A stretch of DNA of 64,000 nt from Datisca glomerata (lineage: Eukaryota; Streptophyta; Magnoliopsida; Cucurbitales; Datiscaceae), in the NCBI GenBank assembly GCA_003255025.1, contig QANY01013337.1, positions 684,237 to 748,236 of the forward strand, in the 5' to 3' direction. Positions 11,136-22,996 of this stretch are shown here, one piece after another. A model generated the notes under the pieces. That model was not told the origin of the DNA. It searched no databases and saw only the letters and a list, made by a program, of their open reading frames with translations. The position numbers were made by a program, and so were the translations under genes. Position 1 is the stretch's first letter. Each line of letters starts with the position of its first letter.

Positions 11136-11178
11136 CTACACGATGGCTACACGAAGCGCGTGCAACCATCGTGTAGCC
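11136..11178. repeat. Nested short inverted repeat (CTACACGATGG / CCATCGTGTAG)
   Basis: CTACACGATGG at 11136-11146 is the exact complement of CCATCGTGTAG at 11166-11176. An overlapping pair, GGCTACACGA (11145-11154) and TCGTGTAGCC (11169-11178), can also pair. More partial copies of TACACGA occur nearby. A (GA)n tract (about 11043-11090) precedes it. Confidence 0.7.
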
Positions 11179-11524
11179 ATCATGTACACTACACGACGAT
11201 CATATAGTCATTTTGTACAATACAATTTATCTCTATTAAATCTGGATAAAAGCTAAAATTAACAAAATTCATCCAAAAATTTCACCAATTTTCTTCCAAA
11301 ATTACAAAAATAAAATTAAAATTTTAGCTCTCAACCTTGATTTTTCAAAAAATGAGAAATTTGTAAAATTATAAAGCAAATGAAGCATGAAGAACGAGAA
11401 ATGAGAGGAATGGAGGTGGGAGAGATGACTTCGGGAAAATGAGTTTTTAAAAAAATGAGAGAGAGATAAAGATGAAAGATTGAGAGAGAATATGTGAGTG
11501 AATATATAAGAATGATAATGGGAA

Positions 11525-11690
11525 AAGAAAATAATAAAAGTGAAGGAAATGTTAGTATGAGTTATGAATGATGCCTAAAAATTAGGTAAAAAATTGTATT
11601 TTTATAAATTGCTTTATACATGGTTATAGTTTAGTAATAAACCCAAGAAATAGGGCTCGGGTTTCTTGGAGGTGATTCGCGAAGAGGCAA
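11525..11690. repeat. Internal inverted copy of the element arm
   Basis: Reverse-complemented, 11525-11645 aligns with 10655-10790 (shared words ACTAAACTATA, AATTTATAAAA, ACCTAA and a CTTCACTTTTTAT-like block). The adjoining 11643-11676 is an inverted copy of 12408-12440 (AAGAAATAGGGCT, GGGTTTCTTGG). It looks like an end of a nested or partly duplicated element. Confidence 0.55.
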
Positions 11691-11785
11691 AAATCCCTAA
11701 AGCTACAGAGACAAAATCGAAGGGAGGGGGTGATTCGCGAAGAGGGCTTCTTCTTCGCAGAGGGTGATTCTTATATTATTTTTGT

Positions 11786-11910
11786 TTCGAGCTGAGTTCG
11801 AGCATGGGTTAATTTCTGCAGCCATTGAAGAGGTTAACTTCTGATTTCGAGCTGATGAGTTCGAGCATGGGTTAATTTCTGCAGCCATTGAAGAGGTTAA
11901 CTTCTGATTT
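11786..11910. repeat. Two-copy tandem repeat (60 and 63 bp)
   Basis: The unit starting TTCGAGCTGA and containing GTTAATTTCTGCAGCCATTG occurs at 11786-11845 and 11846-11908. The second copy carries an extra TGA triplet. A third, degenerate start (CGAGCTGAGTTGC) follows. Translations only reflect the repeat and are not taken as a gene. Confidence 0.85.
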
Positions 11911-12454
11911 CGAGCTGAGTTGCTCTGTTTCTGATTCCAAGCTGAGTCTGATCTTCACTCTGTTTCCTGGATGTTTCATCAGCTCCACTGCCATCTGCTC
12001 GGCCGTGAGGTGGATGGAATGATTTGTACAATTATTCTAATTTTTTATGTTGTATGGAAGGAGGTGGTGGTGGGAGCAAAGTGAGAGGGGGTTGTGATGG
12101 GAGCAATAGTTGTTTCTCTTCTGTTATGTGTCAAACAAGAATTGAATTAGAATTTGAGGGCCATATCCATGGCGCCAATTTGCTGAGATTAAATTTGTAA
12201 AAAAAAAATCCTAGTTTAATTGTACTTAAAAATCCAAACTTCAGCTATTGTATCACAAATTATTTATAGACTTCGAAAGATTTTTTTCTTGACAAATGAA
12301 CCATATATGCTCCACAAGTAAAGGCAAAACGATGAACCATCTTATGCATTCTTAACCTTCTCAAGCATTCTTAAACATTCATTATAACCCAGCGAAAATG
12401 CCTTCTCCTTCCAAGAAACCCCAGCCCTATTTCTTCCCCTTCTCAAGCATTTTC

Positions 12455-12527
12455 TTTTTTATTTTATTTTAGTTAGTCAAAATGTGCGATCTTTTTTATT
12501 TTATTTTAGTTAGTCAAAATGTGCGAT
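12455..12527. repeat. Direct duplication within the right TIR
   Basis: A block of about 37 bp containing TTATTTTATTTTAGTTAGTC and ending AAAATGTGCGAT occurs twice in tandem. The left TIR has the corresponding sequence once, so the duplication is specific to the right end. Confidence 0.8.
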
Positions 12528-12849
12528 TTGTTATGGTGAAGATAGAAAATTTAACAGATAGGGTCTAATGGATAACTCATGTAAATTGTAGGAAAAATTA
12601 AAAAGATTTTAAAATTGAAGGGGCCTACTTAAAATTTAACTGAAGTTGATTGGGGTGTTTGTGAAATTAACCTTTCATTATAAGTAGTTTTCAAGACACT
12701 AAGGTAAACATTTCATCCATTATTTTCATATATTTGTTTACAATTAAAATTCATCTCAAATATTTTACAAGTTCGTAATATGTAATTTATTAATTCATCT
12801 TTTTCATCTTCGTTAAAAAAATATTTTAAAATATACACAACACGTGATA

Positions 12850-12912
12850 CATCTACTAGATGCTAAAGACTAATCTACTAGATACATCTACTAAATGCTA
12901 AAGACTAATCTG
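12850..12912. repeat. Tandem direct repeat, ~35-bp unit
   Basis: ACATCTACTA(G/A)ATGCTAAAG followed by ACTAATCT occurs twice in succession with one substitution. The rest of 12690-13890 is AT-rich non-coding DNA. Confidence 0.8.
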
Positions 12913-13132
12913 GCATGATATAAGTTTTATCTCAATGTAGCTTCCAAATGGTGATCAATTTCAACTTCTTTATATTATTTTGGGTCCTATGGTTTCGTCA
13001 CTGTACCATAAAGTACATGCAACACAAATACATCATATTGTTTTGAACACATTTGAAGTATATGAGTGATGAGATACCATACACGGTGACCAGTAGCTTA
13101 GATTTTCTTGTTATTTTTATGTCGTCATTTTA

Positions 13133-13252
13133 TTCAACAGGTAAATTAATTAATACGGATCTAAGATAAACATATGAAACTTAATGATTATCTTCAACAG
13201 GTAAATTAATTAATACGGATCTAAGATAAACATATGAAACTTAATGATTATC
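13133..13252. repeat. Exact 60-bp tandem duplication
   Basis: The block starting TTCAACAGGTAAATTAATTA and ending AATGATTATC occurs twice head to tail without any mismatch I can find, so it is recent or is an assembly artefact. Confidence 0.92.
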
Positions 13253-13424
13253 GTATTTCTCGCTACTTGATAAATTTATTAAGGATTAATGCATAATCAT
13301 TCTTTGAAATAATCCTTATATGTTAAAATATGTGTTCATTATCCCGAAGTTTATAAGACCCACCCTATAGATCAATGAAAACATATTAGGTTTTCATTGT
13401 TTTAATTAATGAACATTCTTTAAT

Positions 13425-13460
13425 ACGCCCTGCCTAGTAAAAGCGCCCTGCCTAGTAAAA
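13425..13460. repeat. 18-bp tandem duplication
   Basis: CGCCCTGCCTAGTAAAAG is present twice in succession, in the intergenic DNA downstream of RPL13. Confidence 0.88.
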
Positions 13461-13892
13461 GGCCAAAAACATGCTAGTGTAGAGCATCTCCAAAGGGTAA
13501 CCTGAGTTCTGTTAGCACCTCTCCCAAAAGGAGAATGAGACAGACCTAACAACAACTGAATGAACCCATTTCATTCTTAAACCAATTTCTTTGATAAAGA
13601 AGAGAAAAAAATGAACCCATTTCAGCAGCTAAAAGATGATTTAACAAATTCAAGCTATATCAGTTGAACATAACAACCTCAGTAGATTTCTCATTCCATA
13701 AAAATTGGTAAAAGATAGCAGATTCACTGACATACAATGACCACTTAAAACAACTCATGATAGAGTTTTTCGAATCAAACTGCATCTACAAGTAATGAAA
13801 TCTTAAAACCAGGAAACCGAGAATATAAAGATTTGAAACCATGGTCAAAAGAAAATACTCTACAATCTAGAGCTAGAGTTCTTGGATTAAAT

Positions 13893-15657
13893 CTACCGTT
13901 GAATTTGTATCCTCTTGTCCCTGATTGGCAGGTCAATTGGCTGTTGCGCCTCGTGAGGGTGGTCTGGACCTTTGTACACCTTTAAGTGGTTAAAGAGTGC
14001 TCTGCCAAGCTGCATAAGACACTCATGAATGAGACACTTAAGTTTTTTTTTTTTTGAGAATGAGTCACTTAAGTTGTAATAACTTAGCTATGCAGGGAAG
14101 CATAAAAAGGATTATATTCATCCCTTAAGGGCAGGAAATTTGGGCAAATGTTCTAAGGCAGGCCGATTTTTTAGCATATACATATATGCAACATTTAGCA
14201 ACTGCACCATATATATAGAATGTATACATTCAAATATACATGTACTGGAGCACTAGTATTTCAAATAATACATACAAAGCGAAATGCACCTAAACATGAA
14301 TAACATCCGTTCTTCTATCATGGTATGGTAATGACTTAAATCGATTGAGAGATTAGTGAAACTATCGAACAGCATAAATTCAGATTATATTACTGTTGAT
14401 TCTTATAAGTAATCCATGATAGATTTGTAATGGATATTGATATCCGTAAGTGTGCACAATTAGTAGAGCTCACTTACCCTCCCTTTAGGAAGCATTCCGC
14501 GAACAGCATGTTCAATAATTCTTTCTGGAATTCTCTGTTGTAGTTGGTCAAATGTTTCAATTTTCATACCACCAGGTCGTCCTGAATGCCTCCTATAGAG
14601 CTTTTGTGTTCTCTTCCTGCCTGATACAGCGACTTTTTCTGCATTTACCTTATTACATTCAAAAACTCAATCTTTTAGCAAATAATATGATCAATACAAC
14701 GTACTAACAATCAATATACTACCAGTGTCCATTTTTAACATCAGTATGCAAAAATAAATCTTTTTCATCAGCGTAGGAAGCAGAATTTCTAGGAAAATGC
14801 AAAAAACTGAAAGATAGAATCTTGACAGTGACCAAACTGAACTGTCCAAATGATAAAGCGTATATCTGCTGGTAACATAATGAAGCAATAAAGTTCAAAT
14901 ATGGCTGCACTACATACCACAATCACAAATGCTCCCATGTCCACACTTGGAGTGTAGGTCGCCAAATTCTTCCCACGGATGTGAATGGCAATAGTTGATG
15001 CTAATCTTCCTAGAATTTTGTCTGTGGCATCAACAATATACCATTGTTTATCTGTGTTCACATGATCTGCAGCTTTGGGATACCATGTGTTGTTCCATAT
15101 GTCCTACAAGACAAAACCAACGACAAACTATAACCCTAACAGAAACAGAATACGGGAAATAGCAGCAAATTGCATGCTTCATTCTTACAGCGAATTGCAA
15201 TTTGCAGGCAAACATTTTCTGATAAGTGAAACACAGAAGTATGTTCTACACCAATAGAATTCAATTCCATTCAATCTATGACATAAATTTTCTAATTCAG
15301 AAGATTCTATTTCTCTCCCGCAATTTCGCAGCAAAGAAACACTGACAAAATTGTGTAACCGTATAGAAAGAGAGAGCGTACAGGGCCGTCGAGCTCATCG
15401 CCCTCGAACATCCATCGTTGATCTAAGGGGACACGAGAGAGTTCCTGAGACTCCTGGCACCGGACCTGAAAGCCCGAGCTCTTCCTTTTGGAGCTAAGGG
15501 AAGCCATTGCATGAGTTTGAAACAAAGGAGGCTTTGCCACAGAACACCCAACAAGAAATGGATTTCTAGGAGTACATCTACTGCTCGTGCTGCCATTGTT
15601 GAGAGCCGAAACTGATGGCAAGTTGAGCGAAGAGGAAGAAGCGCAGAACATAGCCAT
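13893..15657 (-). CDS. RPL13: 50S ribosomal protein L13, chloroplast (nuclear gene, four exons)
   Basis: Exons are 15657-15382, 15103-14918, 14648-14478 and 14009-13893 (stop TAG at 13895-13893). All introns are GT-AG and phase 0 (278, 269 and 468 bp), and the coding sequence adds up to 249 residues with no disruption. Residues 1 to about 50 are rich in Ser and Ala with few acidic residues, a plastid transit peptide. The body carries L13 signatures: [51 protein letters not shown], and [16 protein letters not shown] spanning the exon 3/4 junction. The plant plastid form ends in an extension ([17 protein letters not shown]) as here. It is an early-assembling protein of the large subunit of the chloroplast ribosome. 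This is the only complete, intact gene in the window and should be expressed. Confidence 0.96.
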
Positions 15658-15659
15658 TA

Positions 15660-15785
15660 TCTCTCTCTATGTGTGTCTCAATTGAGTTTTGGGTTTGCAG
15701 ACTGGATAAGTTTGGCTTGCAAGTGGGAAAAAATGAGGGAGAGAAGGAAGGGATCCTATTTAGTTCGGCCCTTTGTAGCAGGAGG
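15660..15785 (-). promoter_or_regulatory. RPL13 promoter and 5' leader region
   Basis: Upstream of the RPL13 ATG, reading the minus strand, is a CT-rich leader and an AAGGGCC motif (GGCCC at 15767-15771 on the plus strand). GGGCC 'site II'-like words are common in promoters of plant ribosomal protein genes. A weak TA-rich element (CTAAATAGG) lies just downstream of the motif. Function is inferred from position. Confidence 0.4.
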
Positions 15786-15984
15786 TACGTATTTATTTGT
15801 TTTTTTTTAATTACACTTTTTTAAAGAAATCATGATTTATTGATCACCAAATGAGTTTACCAACTAAAAGTAATTTTTTTTTAAATTGCTGTACTTTTAA
15901 AACGACTTTCCAGTTAGTAAAAGTCATTTTTATAAAAAAATGATTTTAATATTACTTTGTTCACTATAAAACATATAAGGCTAA

Positions 15985-16038
15985 TAACGTCATCTTTAGA
16001 AATGACTTGCCGTTGAAGTCGTTATAAAAGACGATTTC
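15985..16038. repeat. Left hairpin motif of PMD-1 element
   Basis: GAAGTCGTTATAAAAGACGA followed by TTTC (16015-16038) is a quasi-palindrome. A partial copy (ACGTCATCTTTAGAAATGAC) lies just left of it. The motif matches the right-hand array at 26218-26373. Confidence 0.65.
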
Positions 16039-16379
16039 ATTCTTTTCCCCACCCCCAACGGCACTTTTCAGAGTTCACCCATTTCTACAACCAAACCTGC
16101 ATACAAAACTTATCTAGCAGAATATTTTATAACCTTATATCTCAATACATTCAATGAGCAACCTACATTTTTAACAAATCATAAAACCTAAAGACACAAA
16201 TATATGACTTAAAACACCATTACAACTCCATATATGATCAATAACATCATTACAAATCCAAATACATTGATTATTCGAAAAATGTTTGTTACATAATACA
16301 AATAAGTCCATCACGTTCTATACGGTGGTCTTCTTCTTATCCTTCTTGGATGTCTTTCACATGTTTGTAATTGAAATAC

Positions 16380-18056
16380 TTGTGATGGACTTTCCTTCAC
16401 ATGTTTGTAATTTAGATACTTGTGATGAACTTTTCTCCATAATAGTTGCGCTTTCCTTTACAGTAGGCGAGTCTTCCTCCACAATAGGTGGGTCTTCATC
16501 CACAATAGGAGCGTCTTCCATGATAGGTGAGTTTCAGGCACGTCTTCTACCTCCTACTCCAAGAGTACGCGTCGTCCTCCTCTACGCGTTGAGGTTGATG
16601 AAATGATTCAGAAGTGGAACCAAGTTTAGTCATTAACTCACCTCCAAATTTATAAAAGATTGATGACGTGTATGGTTCTTGCTAAGACATATATGGTTCA
16701 TCTTGAGGCATGTGTGATTCTTGTTGACTTCTTTGACATGAGTTGAGCATTCCATATCTTCGGGACAAAATGAGCTTGATTAGTTGCATTCGCTTGTCTT
16801 ATTGCGTGTACGACTGTCTCACACACATTACAAATTCGAGGTATTATTCAAGACGGCTCAACATCATCAAGTGTCAAATTGTTAATATTGTCCAAACTGT
16901 CCGTTTGCATAGATAAAGAAGTGTTATATAAGTTACTTATTAAACGACCATATAAGCCTATTAATTACATAAATTAATAAAAAAATTACCATTAAGTCAT
17001 ATAACGCTCCTTGTTGAGTTATCTATCACCGTGTGATTCTCTGATACCATAACATGTATGAGCTTTCATATCCATCTTCATCCACATTCCCCTCAGCAAT
17101 GTGTGTCCTACGCTCATCATATCTCTCAATATATGTCTGATGTTGGACGCTCCAATTTAGTTCATTTCTCCCCCTTAAGTCGATGTCATGCAACCGTCTT
17201 TTGATATTACATGGTTCGGGCACACGTTGAATCATACCGAATTGTCTTAGAACACGATCCGATCGATGCCATTCCACTATATGAAAGAAAATGAGGAGAG
17301 AGACAGTCCATCATATATCTCCATGCATGATGCAGTATTCAGGAAGTGTATGAATAATATCATTATAAGGTTGTCATATAACCTATAAAAACACATATTA
17401 TAAATAATATGACGAATTCTGAGTACTACCTACAAAAAACAAATATAAATAAAAAAGCATAGTATCACCTGATATGGAGTTTATCTATCTAACACAAATC
17501 AATACACTTTAAGAACATGTGTGGAGCTCTTTGTGAGACTAAAAACATCTCTCCATCAATAAGATAAATTGCACAGTTAAATACATGTAAATGATAACTT
17601 ATAATAATCAAATGAGTTGACTTACCGTATATCCAATGGAGGAGGTGGTAGTAGAAGTCCATATTCCCTGACATTATCATGTTTTGCTCGTTGCAACCCC
17701 ACTAGTGCCAAATGTGAAAATCGGTCTCATGCCCATAATTGCAGTAATATTAGTAGGTCAGCAATATCAGAAGCATTCTTATGGGTGGCTTTGCACATCT
17801 CTCTATACAACCATGCAAGGCATGCACTACCCCAACTATACTCACCAGCCTCAGTAAAATCTTCTAGTAGAGGTAAGAATATAAAATGCACCTTAATGTT
17901 TGACTTATCACAAAAAGGTACCTCCGATAAGTTGTAGAATATATGCGCGTACATAACATTGCACATAAAGCTCGTCATCATCATCAGCTAATGGGGGAAA
18001 ATGTGCAGTCAAACACGACATAATTAAACGTGATCCTGTAAATCATTGTTGGTCAT
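16380..18056 (-). pseudogene. Plant mobile domain (PMD/aminotransferase-like) gene, middle and C-terminal part
   Basis: Reading from 18056 leftwards: NNDLQ, RLIMSCLTAHFPPL and DDDDELY, then TLFCDKSN, HFIFLPLLEDFTEAGEYSWG, CLAWLYREMCKATHK and ASDIADLLILLQLWAW, all core PMD motifs (PF10536 family). A donor follows PPPLDI at 17626-17625. The next parts are FSLTKSSTHVLKVY (about 17550) and IIHTLP (about 17370), then EWHRSDRVLRQFGMIQRVPE, LHDIDLRGRNELNW and YMLWYQRITR (17277-17026). The tail (16640-16380) is acidic and repetitive (APIVDEDPPIVEEDSP). There are in-frame stops, and a one-base deletion near 18030. Family members relate to MAIN/MAIL1, nuclear proteins tied to transposon silencing and expressed-gene maintenance; this copy is dead. 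Confidence 0.8.
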
Positions 18057-20164
18057 TGCGGAGCGTGCGCGGCGAACGCGTGTGGCTATTTAAAAAAAAA
18101 TTTAACTTTAATAAAAATGAATCTTTTAATAAAATAAAACTTGCATGACGCCATGATAACCAAATAATTTTTTATTGTAAACTCTTTTTCAATCAGTCAG
18201 GATCCATTATATATTTATATATTGAATCTACAATATACAAGATTATGAATCATATACCTCTTGTAGTCTTAACCAAGCGTCCTTACAAAGTGATCAATCC
18301 CCCGTCCCATGAAACCGTTCCAATGATCAGTAGACTCAGAGATCCACACTAAGATTTTTCATGTCAATCTTCAATGCACTAGGACGTATGTTAGTACGTA
18401 GAATAGGTCTCTAGATGTTTTCAACACATGCGATCTAAAGATTTACTGAGTGTGACTTTTGTGAGACGATTCTATAAAAGAATACGTGATGATTATTCTT
18501 TTAGAGATTTGATTAATTATTAATCGTAGAGAAAAATCACTCTGAGCAATTGTGTTCACAATCAATTCTCTAATTGATCAACTGATGATCTGATCAACTC
18601 ATTCATCAACTTAATCCATTCTAATAAAATCTGTATCTTATTCTAGATAATGACGCATAAGATATTTAGGGATAATTAAAAATTAATATTTAATTTTAAA
18701 TTCCCAAATACAGTAGGGCCCACTGTATAATGGTGCACAACTAGAGTGCCACATGACACTGCAATGTTGCACCCCCACTATTGTAGTGTCACATGGCACT
18801 ACAATAGTCCATGTCAATCTCTGATACCCAATCAATGATTGACCAGTGGTAATTACTGTAAATTAAATATTTGTTTTAATTAGATAAATATCTAGATATC
18901 AGTTAATTCAAAATTAACATATCTCAGTACCCCTATAAATTAAATTATTTGTTATTTCACAAATAACAGATTTAGTTGATCCAAAATATTATCTAATAAT
19001 AATTTAAGTATCTAATTTCACAAATTATATATTTTGTTTCAATTATCGTTAATTAAANTAATTAATTTTTAATTAATCACACATAACTGTCTCATAATTA
19101 TGTTCTTGTCATAGAACAAAAAATCATTTACAAGTTAATCATTTTCTCATGTCCTGAAATATTCACACCCTAGACTCCGTCGTATAGAGGTGACTTGGGG
19201 ACCATGGACCTATAATATTAAAGTTTCAATAAATCAGATTATTAATTAAACTATGTAAATAAATAATCTTATGTATTAAGTCCATTATGACTCCACTATA
19301 AATATGGAATTGCACTCTTAGAGATTATAGATTGTATTTACAGAGTATTCTCGTGCAGTCCACTGATATAATCAATTCATGTAGTTCTGTCATCCAATTA
19401 TTGGTTCGTAAATTAGAACTGGACAAAATTATCATTTTACCCTTCTAATTACCTCCTGATCCTTAAGTACTATTAGTCCACTAGTGAATGGCTAATTTAT
19501 AATCTTATTATAAATTTGAGCTAATAACCATTCAGTTATGAAATTAAGATTTAAGGAAACCAATATACGATCCGTTAGGAAAGTTTGAATTCCAAATCTT
19601 GTAAGGATCATGTTCTCAGCCATGTATATCGCTGAATCTTCAAAATAAAAGTCACTAGCTTGTTTTACAAACAAACCTTAACGAATGAATCAAAAGATCC
19701 AGTAGACATGTATACAAGTTCATGAATACTTAGGATTCAAAATGATCTATGTATGATCATCGAATCGATGTATATTAAATTTTTATGACAAACGACACGT
19801 TGATAAATGTATTAATTCACATTGGTTCAGTCATATATAATCTCATTATATAAAGTACATTCATTAAGATGTCTATCCACATCAATGATCTAGATCTAGA
19901 TCACAATCATTCAGATGCTTAATGAACCGTATTAGTAACCATTCATTAAAGATTCAATACTTTAATATATTGCTGATAATTTTATTCATTATTTATGATC
20001 TTAATCCTCTCGTACTAATACAATATCATAGTCTCATTAATGAACATGGAATTTTCTGATATTTATATAAATTATTCAATAATAATTTAAAAGAATAATT
20101 ATAAGAAAAATATAATGCTCATTAAATTTCATATCAAAAAGTCAATAAACATACTTTGAGGGCA
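18057..20164 (-). repeat. Copia LTR A (downstream LTR)
   Basis: On the minus strand it starts TGCCCTCAAAGTATG at 20164, right after the polypurine tract, and ends CGCTCCGCA at 18057. It aligns over its whole length with LTR B. It contains one undetermined base (n at 19058). PMD sequence begins immediately to its left. Confidence 0.78.
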
Positions 20165-20189
20165 AAATCCTCAATAATCTCCCACTTGC

Positions 20190-22996
20190 CTTAAAGTAAA
20201 TGAGGCATTTCTCTCAATTCCATGCTACACATGTGACCATCAAATGACTTAGCAGGAAGTGTCTTTGTAAAAGGATCAGCCAGGTTCTATTCCAACGGTA
20301 TCTCCATAACAGTCAAAGCCAGATTTTGATCCAACGTTATCTTCATAACATTTAGATCACTTCGATCTATGACCCAGACGTCAACTTTTGACTATTTTTA
20401 TCTGATTCCTAATCAGTATATCTAATGGGGTTTAGGTCTCCATCTGAATAAATAAGTATATAGTTTCTCGTTCTCCTAAGATACTCGAGAATGTACTTTA
20501 CTACAATCCAGTGCTCCAAACCCAGATTCGATTGATAACGACTGACAATTCCCACCGCATAGCAGATGTCCAATCTCGTACACAACATGTCATACATGAG
20601 ACTTCCAACTGCTGAAGCACTGAGAACCTTTCTCATATTCTCTTCATCCTAAGGTGTCTTAGGACATTGTTCCTTGGAGAGGAAAATTTCATGTCTGATC
20701 GGTACTTGACCTTTCTTACAATTCTTCATAGAGAATCTCTCCAACACCTTATCAATATAAGATGCCTGAGAAAGTTTCAATAACTTGTTCTTTCTATCCC
20801 TTAGGATTTGGATTCCTAGAACATAGCTTGCCTCTCCTAAATCTTTCATTTGGAATTTCTCAACTAACCACTTCTTTACCTTTGACAAAGTTTCTACATC
20901 ATTCTTAATGAGTAGAATATTGTCAACATTTTGCTCAAAGCCATAAAACTTTATAATCTCATCAAATGTAAGATTCCAAGATCTAGACGTCTGCTTTAAT
21001 CGATAAATGAATTTAAGCAACTTGCACACTTTCTAATCTTGCTCCTTTTGTACGAACCTTTCTGGTTGCATCATATAGATGCTTTCTTCATTAGAGTCAT
21101 TCAGAAAAGCTGCTTGACATCCATTTCCATATCTCATAGTCAAAACTAGCGGCTATGGATAAAAGGATGCAGATGGATTTTGGCATGGCCACATGGGAGA
21201 ATATCTATTCATAATTGACTCTCTCCCTTTGTGTATAGCCTTGAAAGTCTCTATTTTCCATTTGCACATTTTTTCTCCTTGAAGATCGATTTACATCCAA
21301 TGAGCATAACATCTTCAGGTGGATCTACAAGTTCCCAGATGAAATTGGAATACATAGATTCAATTTCTTAGTTCATGGCATCTTGTCATTTGTCCTTTTC
21401 AGGATCATCCATTGCTTCTTTGTAAGATAATGAATCGTCATTATCAGTGTCTAACACTAGGACATGTACCTCTAGTTCATAGCGAACTGGTTATCTCACA
21501 ACCCTTCCACTACGACGTTGCACGGGAGTTTCCTTTGCAGGAACTGTGGTTTCTCTGGTTTGTCATTTATCAGTAGAAATTGAAGGTGGTCTGATCTCAT
21601 CAGCCGCTAATTTCTCGAGAACTACTTTGCTACAAGTTTTGTAATTTTTCATATAGTCATTCTCAAGGAAGGTTGAACCTCTTGATCTTTATGACTTTAA
21701 AAGTACCCACCTCTAGTCTCTAGAGCACAGCCTATAAATATGCATATCTCAGACCTCGAGTCCAACTTTCTAATATTGGGTCTAAGAACGTGAGCTGGAC
21801 ACAAACTAGGTTTAGAGCCATTCCATAACTCTAAAAGCGTCTTGCTTATAGACTTAGATGGCAATACATTCAAAATGTAAGTTTCCGTGTATAGTGCATA
21901 TCCCCTAAATGCAAGTGACAGTAATGAGTAGCTTAACATCGACCTAACCATATCCAATAAGGTTCGGTTTCTCCTCTCTGCAACACTATTTTGCTGTGGT
22001 ATTCCAGGTGTTGTGATCTGCCATAAGATTCAACAGTCTAACAAATAATCCTTGAATTCTAAATCTAAGTATTCACCACCTCGATCGGATCGAAAGGTTT
22101 TTAACTATTTACCTAATTGCTTTTCAGTTTCAGCTTTGAATTCTTTAAACTTTCCAAAAGTTTTAGTCTTTCTTTGCATTTGGTAAGTATAAATATATCT
22201 TGAGTAATCGTCAATAAAAGTGATGAAATACACATACCCACCTCTAGCTTGTACATTGATCAGTCCACATACATCACTATATACTAGCTCAAGTGGTTCA
22301 TTGGCTCTTTGGCCCTTTCTTGTGAAAGGTCTCTTGGTCATTTTACCCTGTAGACAAGCTTCACAAACGGGAAGAGTTCCAACTTTTAGTTCTCTCAAAG
22401 CACCATACTTTATTAACCTGTTTAACCTATCTAGATTAATATGTCCCAACCTAAGATGCCAAACATATGTGTTTGATAAACTCTATGTCATTTTTTACTT
22501 TTAGGTTTTACTATTTTAAATAATTCAGAATTATTTAATGCACATTCAATCTATTTAAGCATATACAATCTATTTATAACTTTTGCATGATAAATATCGA
22601 ATCCATTCTTTGAAATAATAGACTCTTTATTAATAAAAGAAACTTCTAATAATTGTTCTTGCAAAAATGAAAGAGAAATCAAATTTCTCAAAAATCCAGA
22701 AATATAATAAACATCGTTCAAAACTAAATAATTATATCCAAAAAGTAAAAGGACTATCCCTAATGCTTTACCTGACACGAGTGCACCACTACCAACTCTC
22801 AAAATAACCTCGCCATCTACTAGCTCCCTTGGCGAATCAAGTATCTATAAAAAAGAACATACATGGTTAGTGGCTCCTGAATCAAGTATCCAGGATGACA
22901 AATCATATTCCACTAAACAAGCTTCAAGAACAAGTAAATCATATTTACCTTTCTTTCTCAGCTTGGAGAGATACTTGTTACAGTTTTTCTTCCAAT
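20190..22996 (-). pseudogene. Copia pol remnant: zinc knuckle, protease, integrase, RT, RNase H tail
   Basis: From the right: HWKKNCNKYLSKLRKKGKYD (second half of a CCHC knuckle), protease SSWILDSGATNHVCS, pre-integrase (MGHINLDRLNRLIKYGAL, ending in CEACLQGKMTKRPF), integrase core (LELVYSDVCG, YFITFIDDYSRYIY), and RT (FIYRLKQTSRSWN, EKFQMKDLGEASYVLGIQIL, ASAVGSLMYDMLCTRLDICY). The pol C-terminus is NLADPFTKTLPAKSFDGHM. An RT segment is deleted, so that FEQN is followed directly by VDNILLI and the YVDD site is broken. Most of RNase H is lost and many stops occur. A ~45-bp tandem duplication lies at about 20283-20355. Confidence 0.88.

Larger units (their letters stand above)
10398..12675. mobile_element. 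Mutator-like (long-TIR) non-autonomous element
   Basis: The first ~270 bp (10398-10680) and the last ~270 bp (12410-12675) are inverted copies. Shared blocks in order are GGATTAATTT/GGTTAATTTC, TTTAAAATCTTTTTAA, TTTTGACTAACTAAAA, AATGCTTGA and GAAATAGG. Flanks are CATTAATAA (10389-10397) and CATTATAA (12676-12683), a target duplication near 9 bp with one base lost. Long TIRs and that duplication length fit Mutator-like elements. No transposase is present. A further inverted copy of the inner arm lies at about 11525-11690, so the element is internally rearranged or nested. Confidence 0.62.

Noticed and set aside
15307..15657. A 116-residue frame covering RPL13 exon 1 and beyond
   Set aside because: The last part reads through intron 1; the donor at 15381-15380 and exon 2 at 15103 give the correct L13 protein.
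16286..16606. Plus-strand frame with SSSTIGGSSSTIG repeats
   Set aside because: Antisense of the acidic, repetitive tail of PMD-1.
18057..20164. Solo LTR of an unrelated element
   Set aside because: A polypurine tract and copia pol C-terminus directly adjoin it, and it repeats 23051-25175, so it is the downstream LTR of the copia element.
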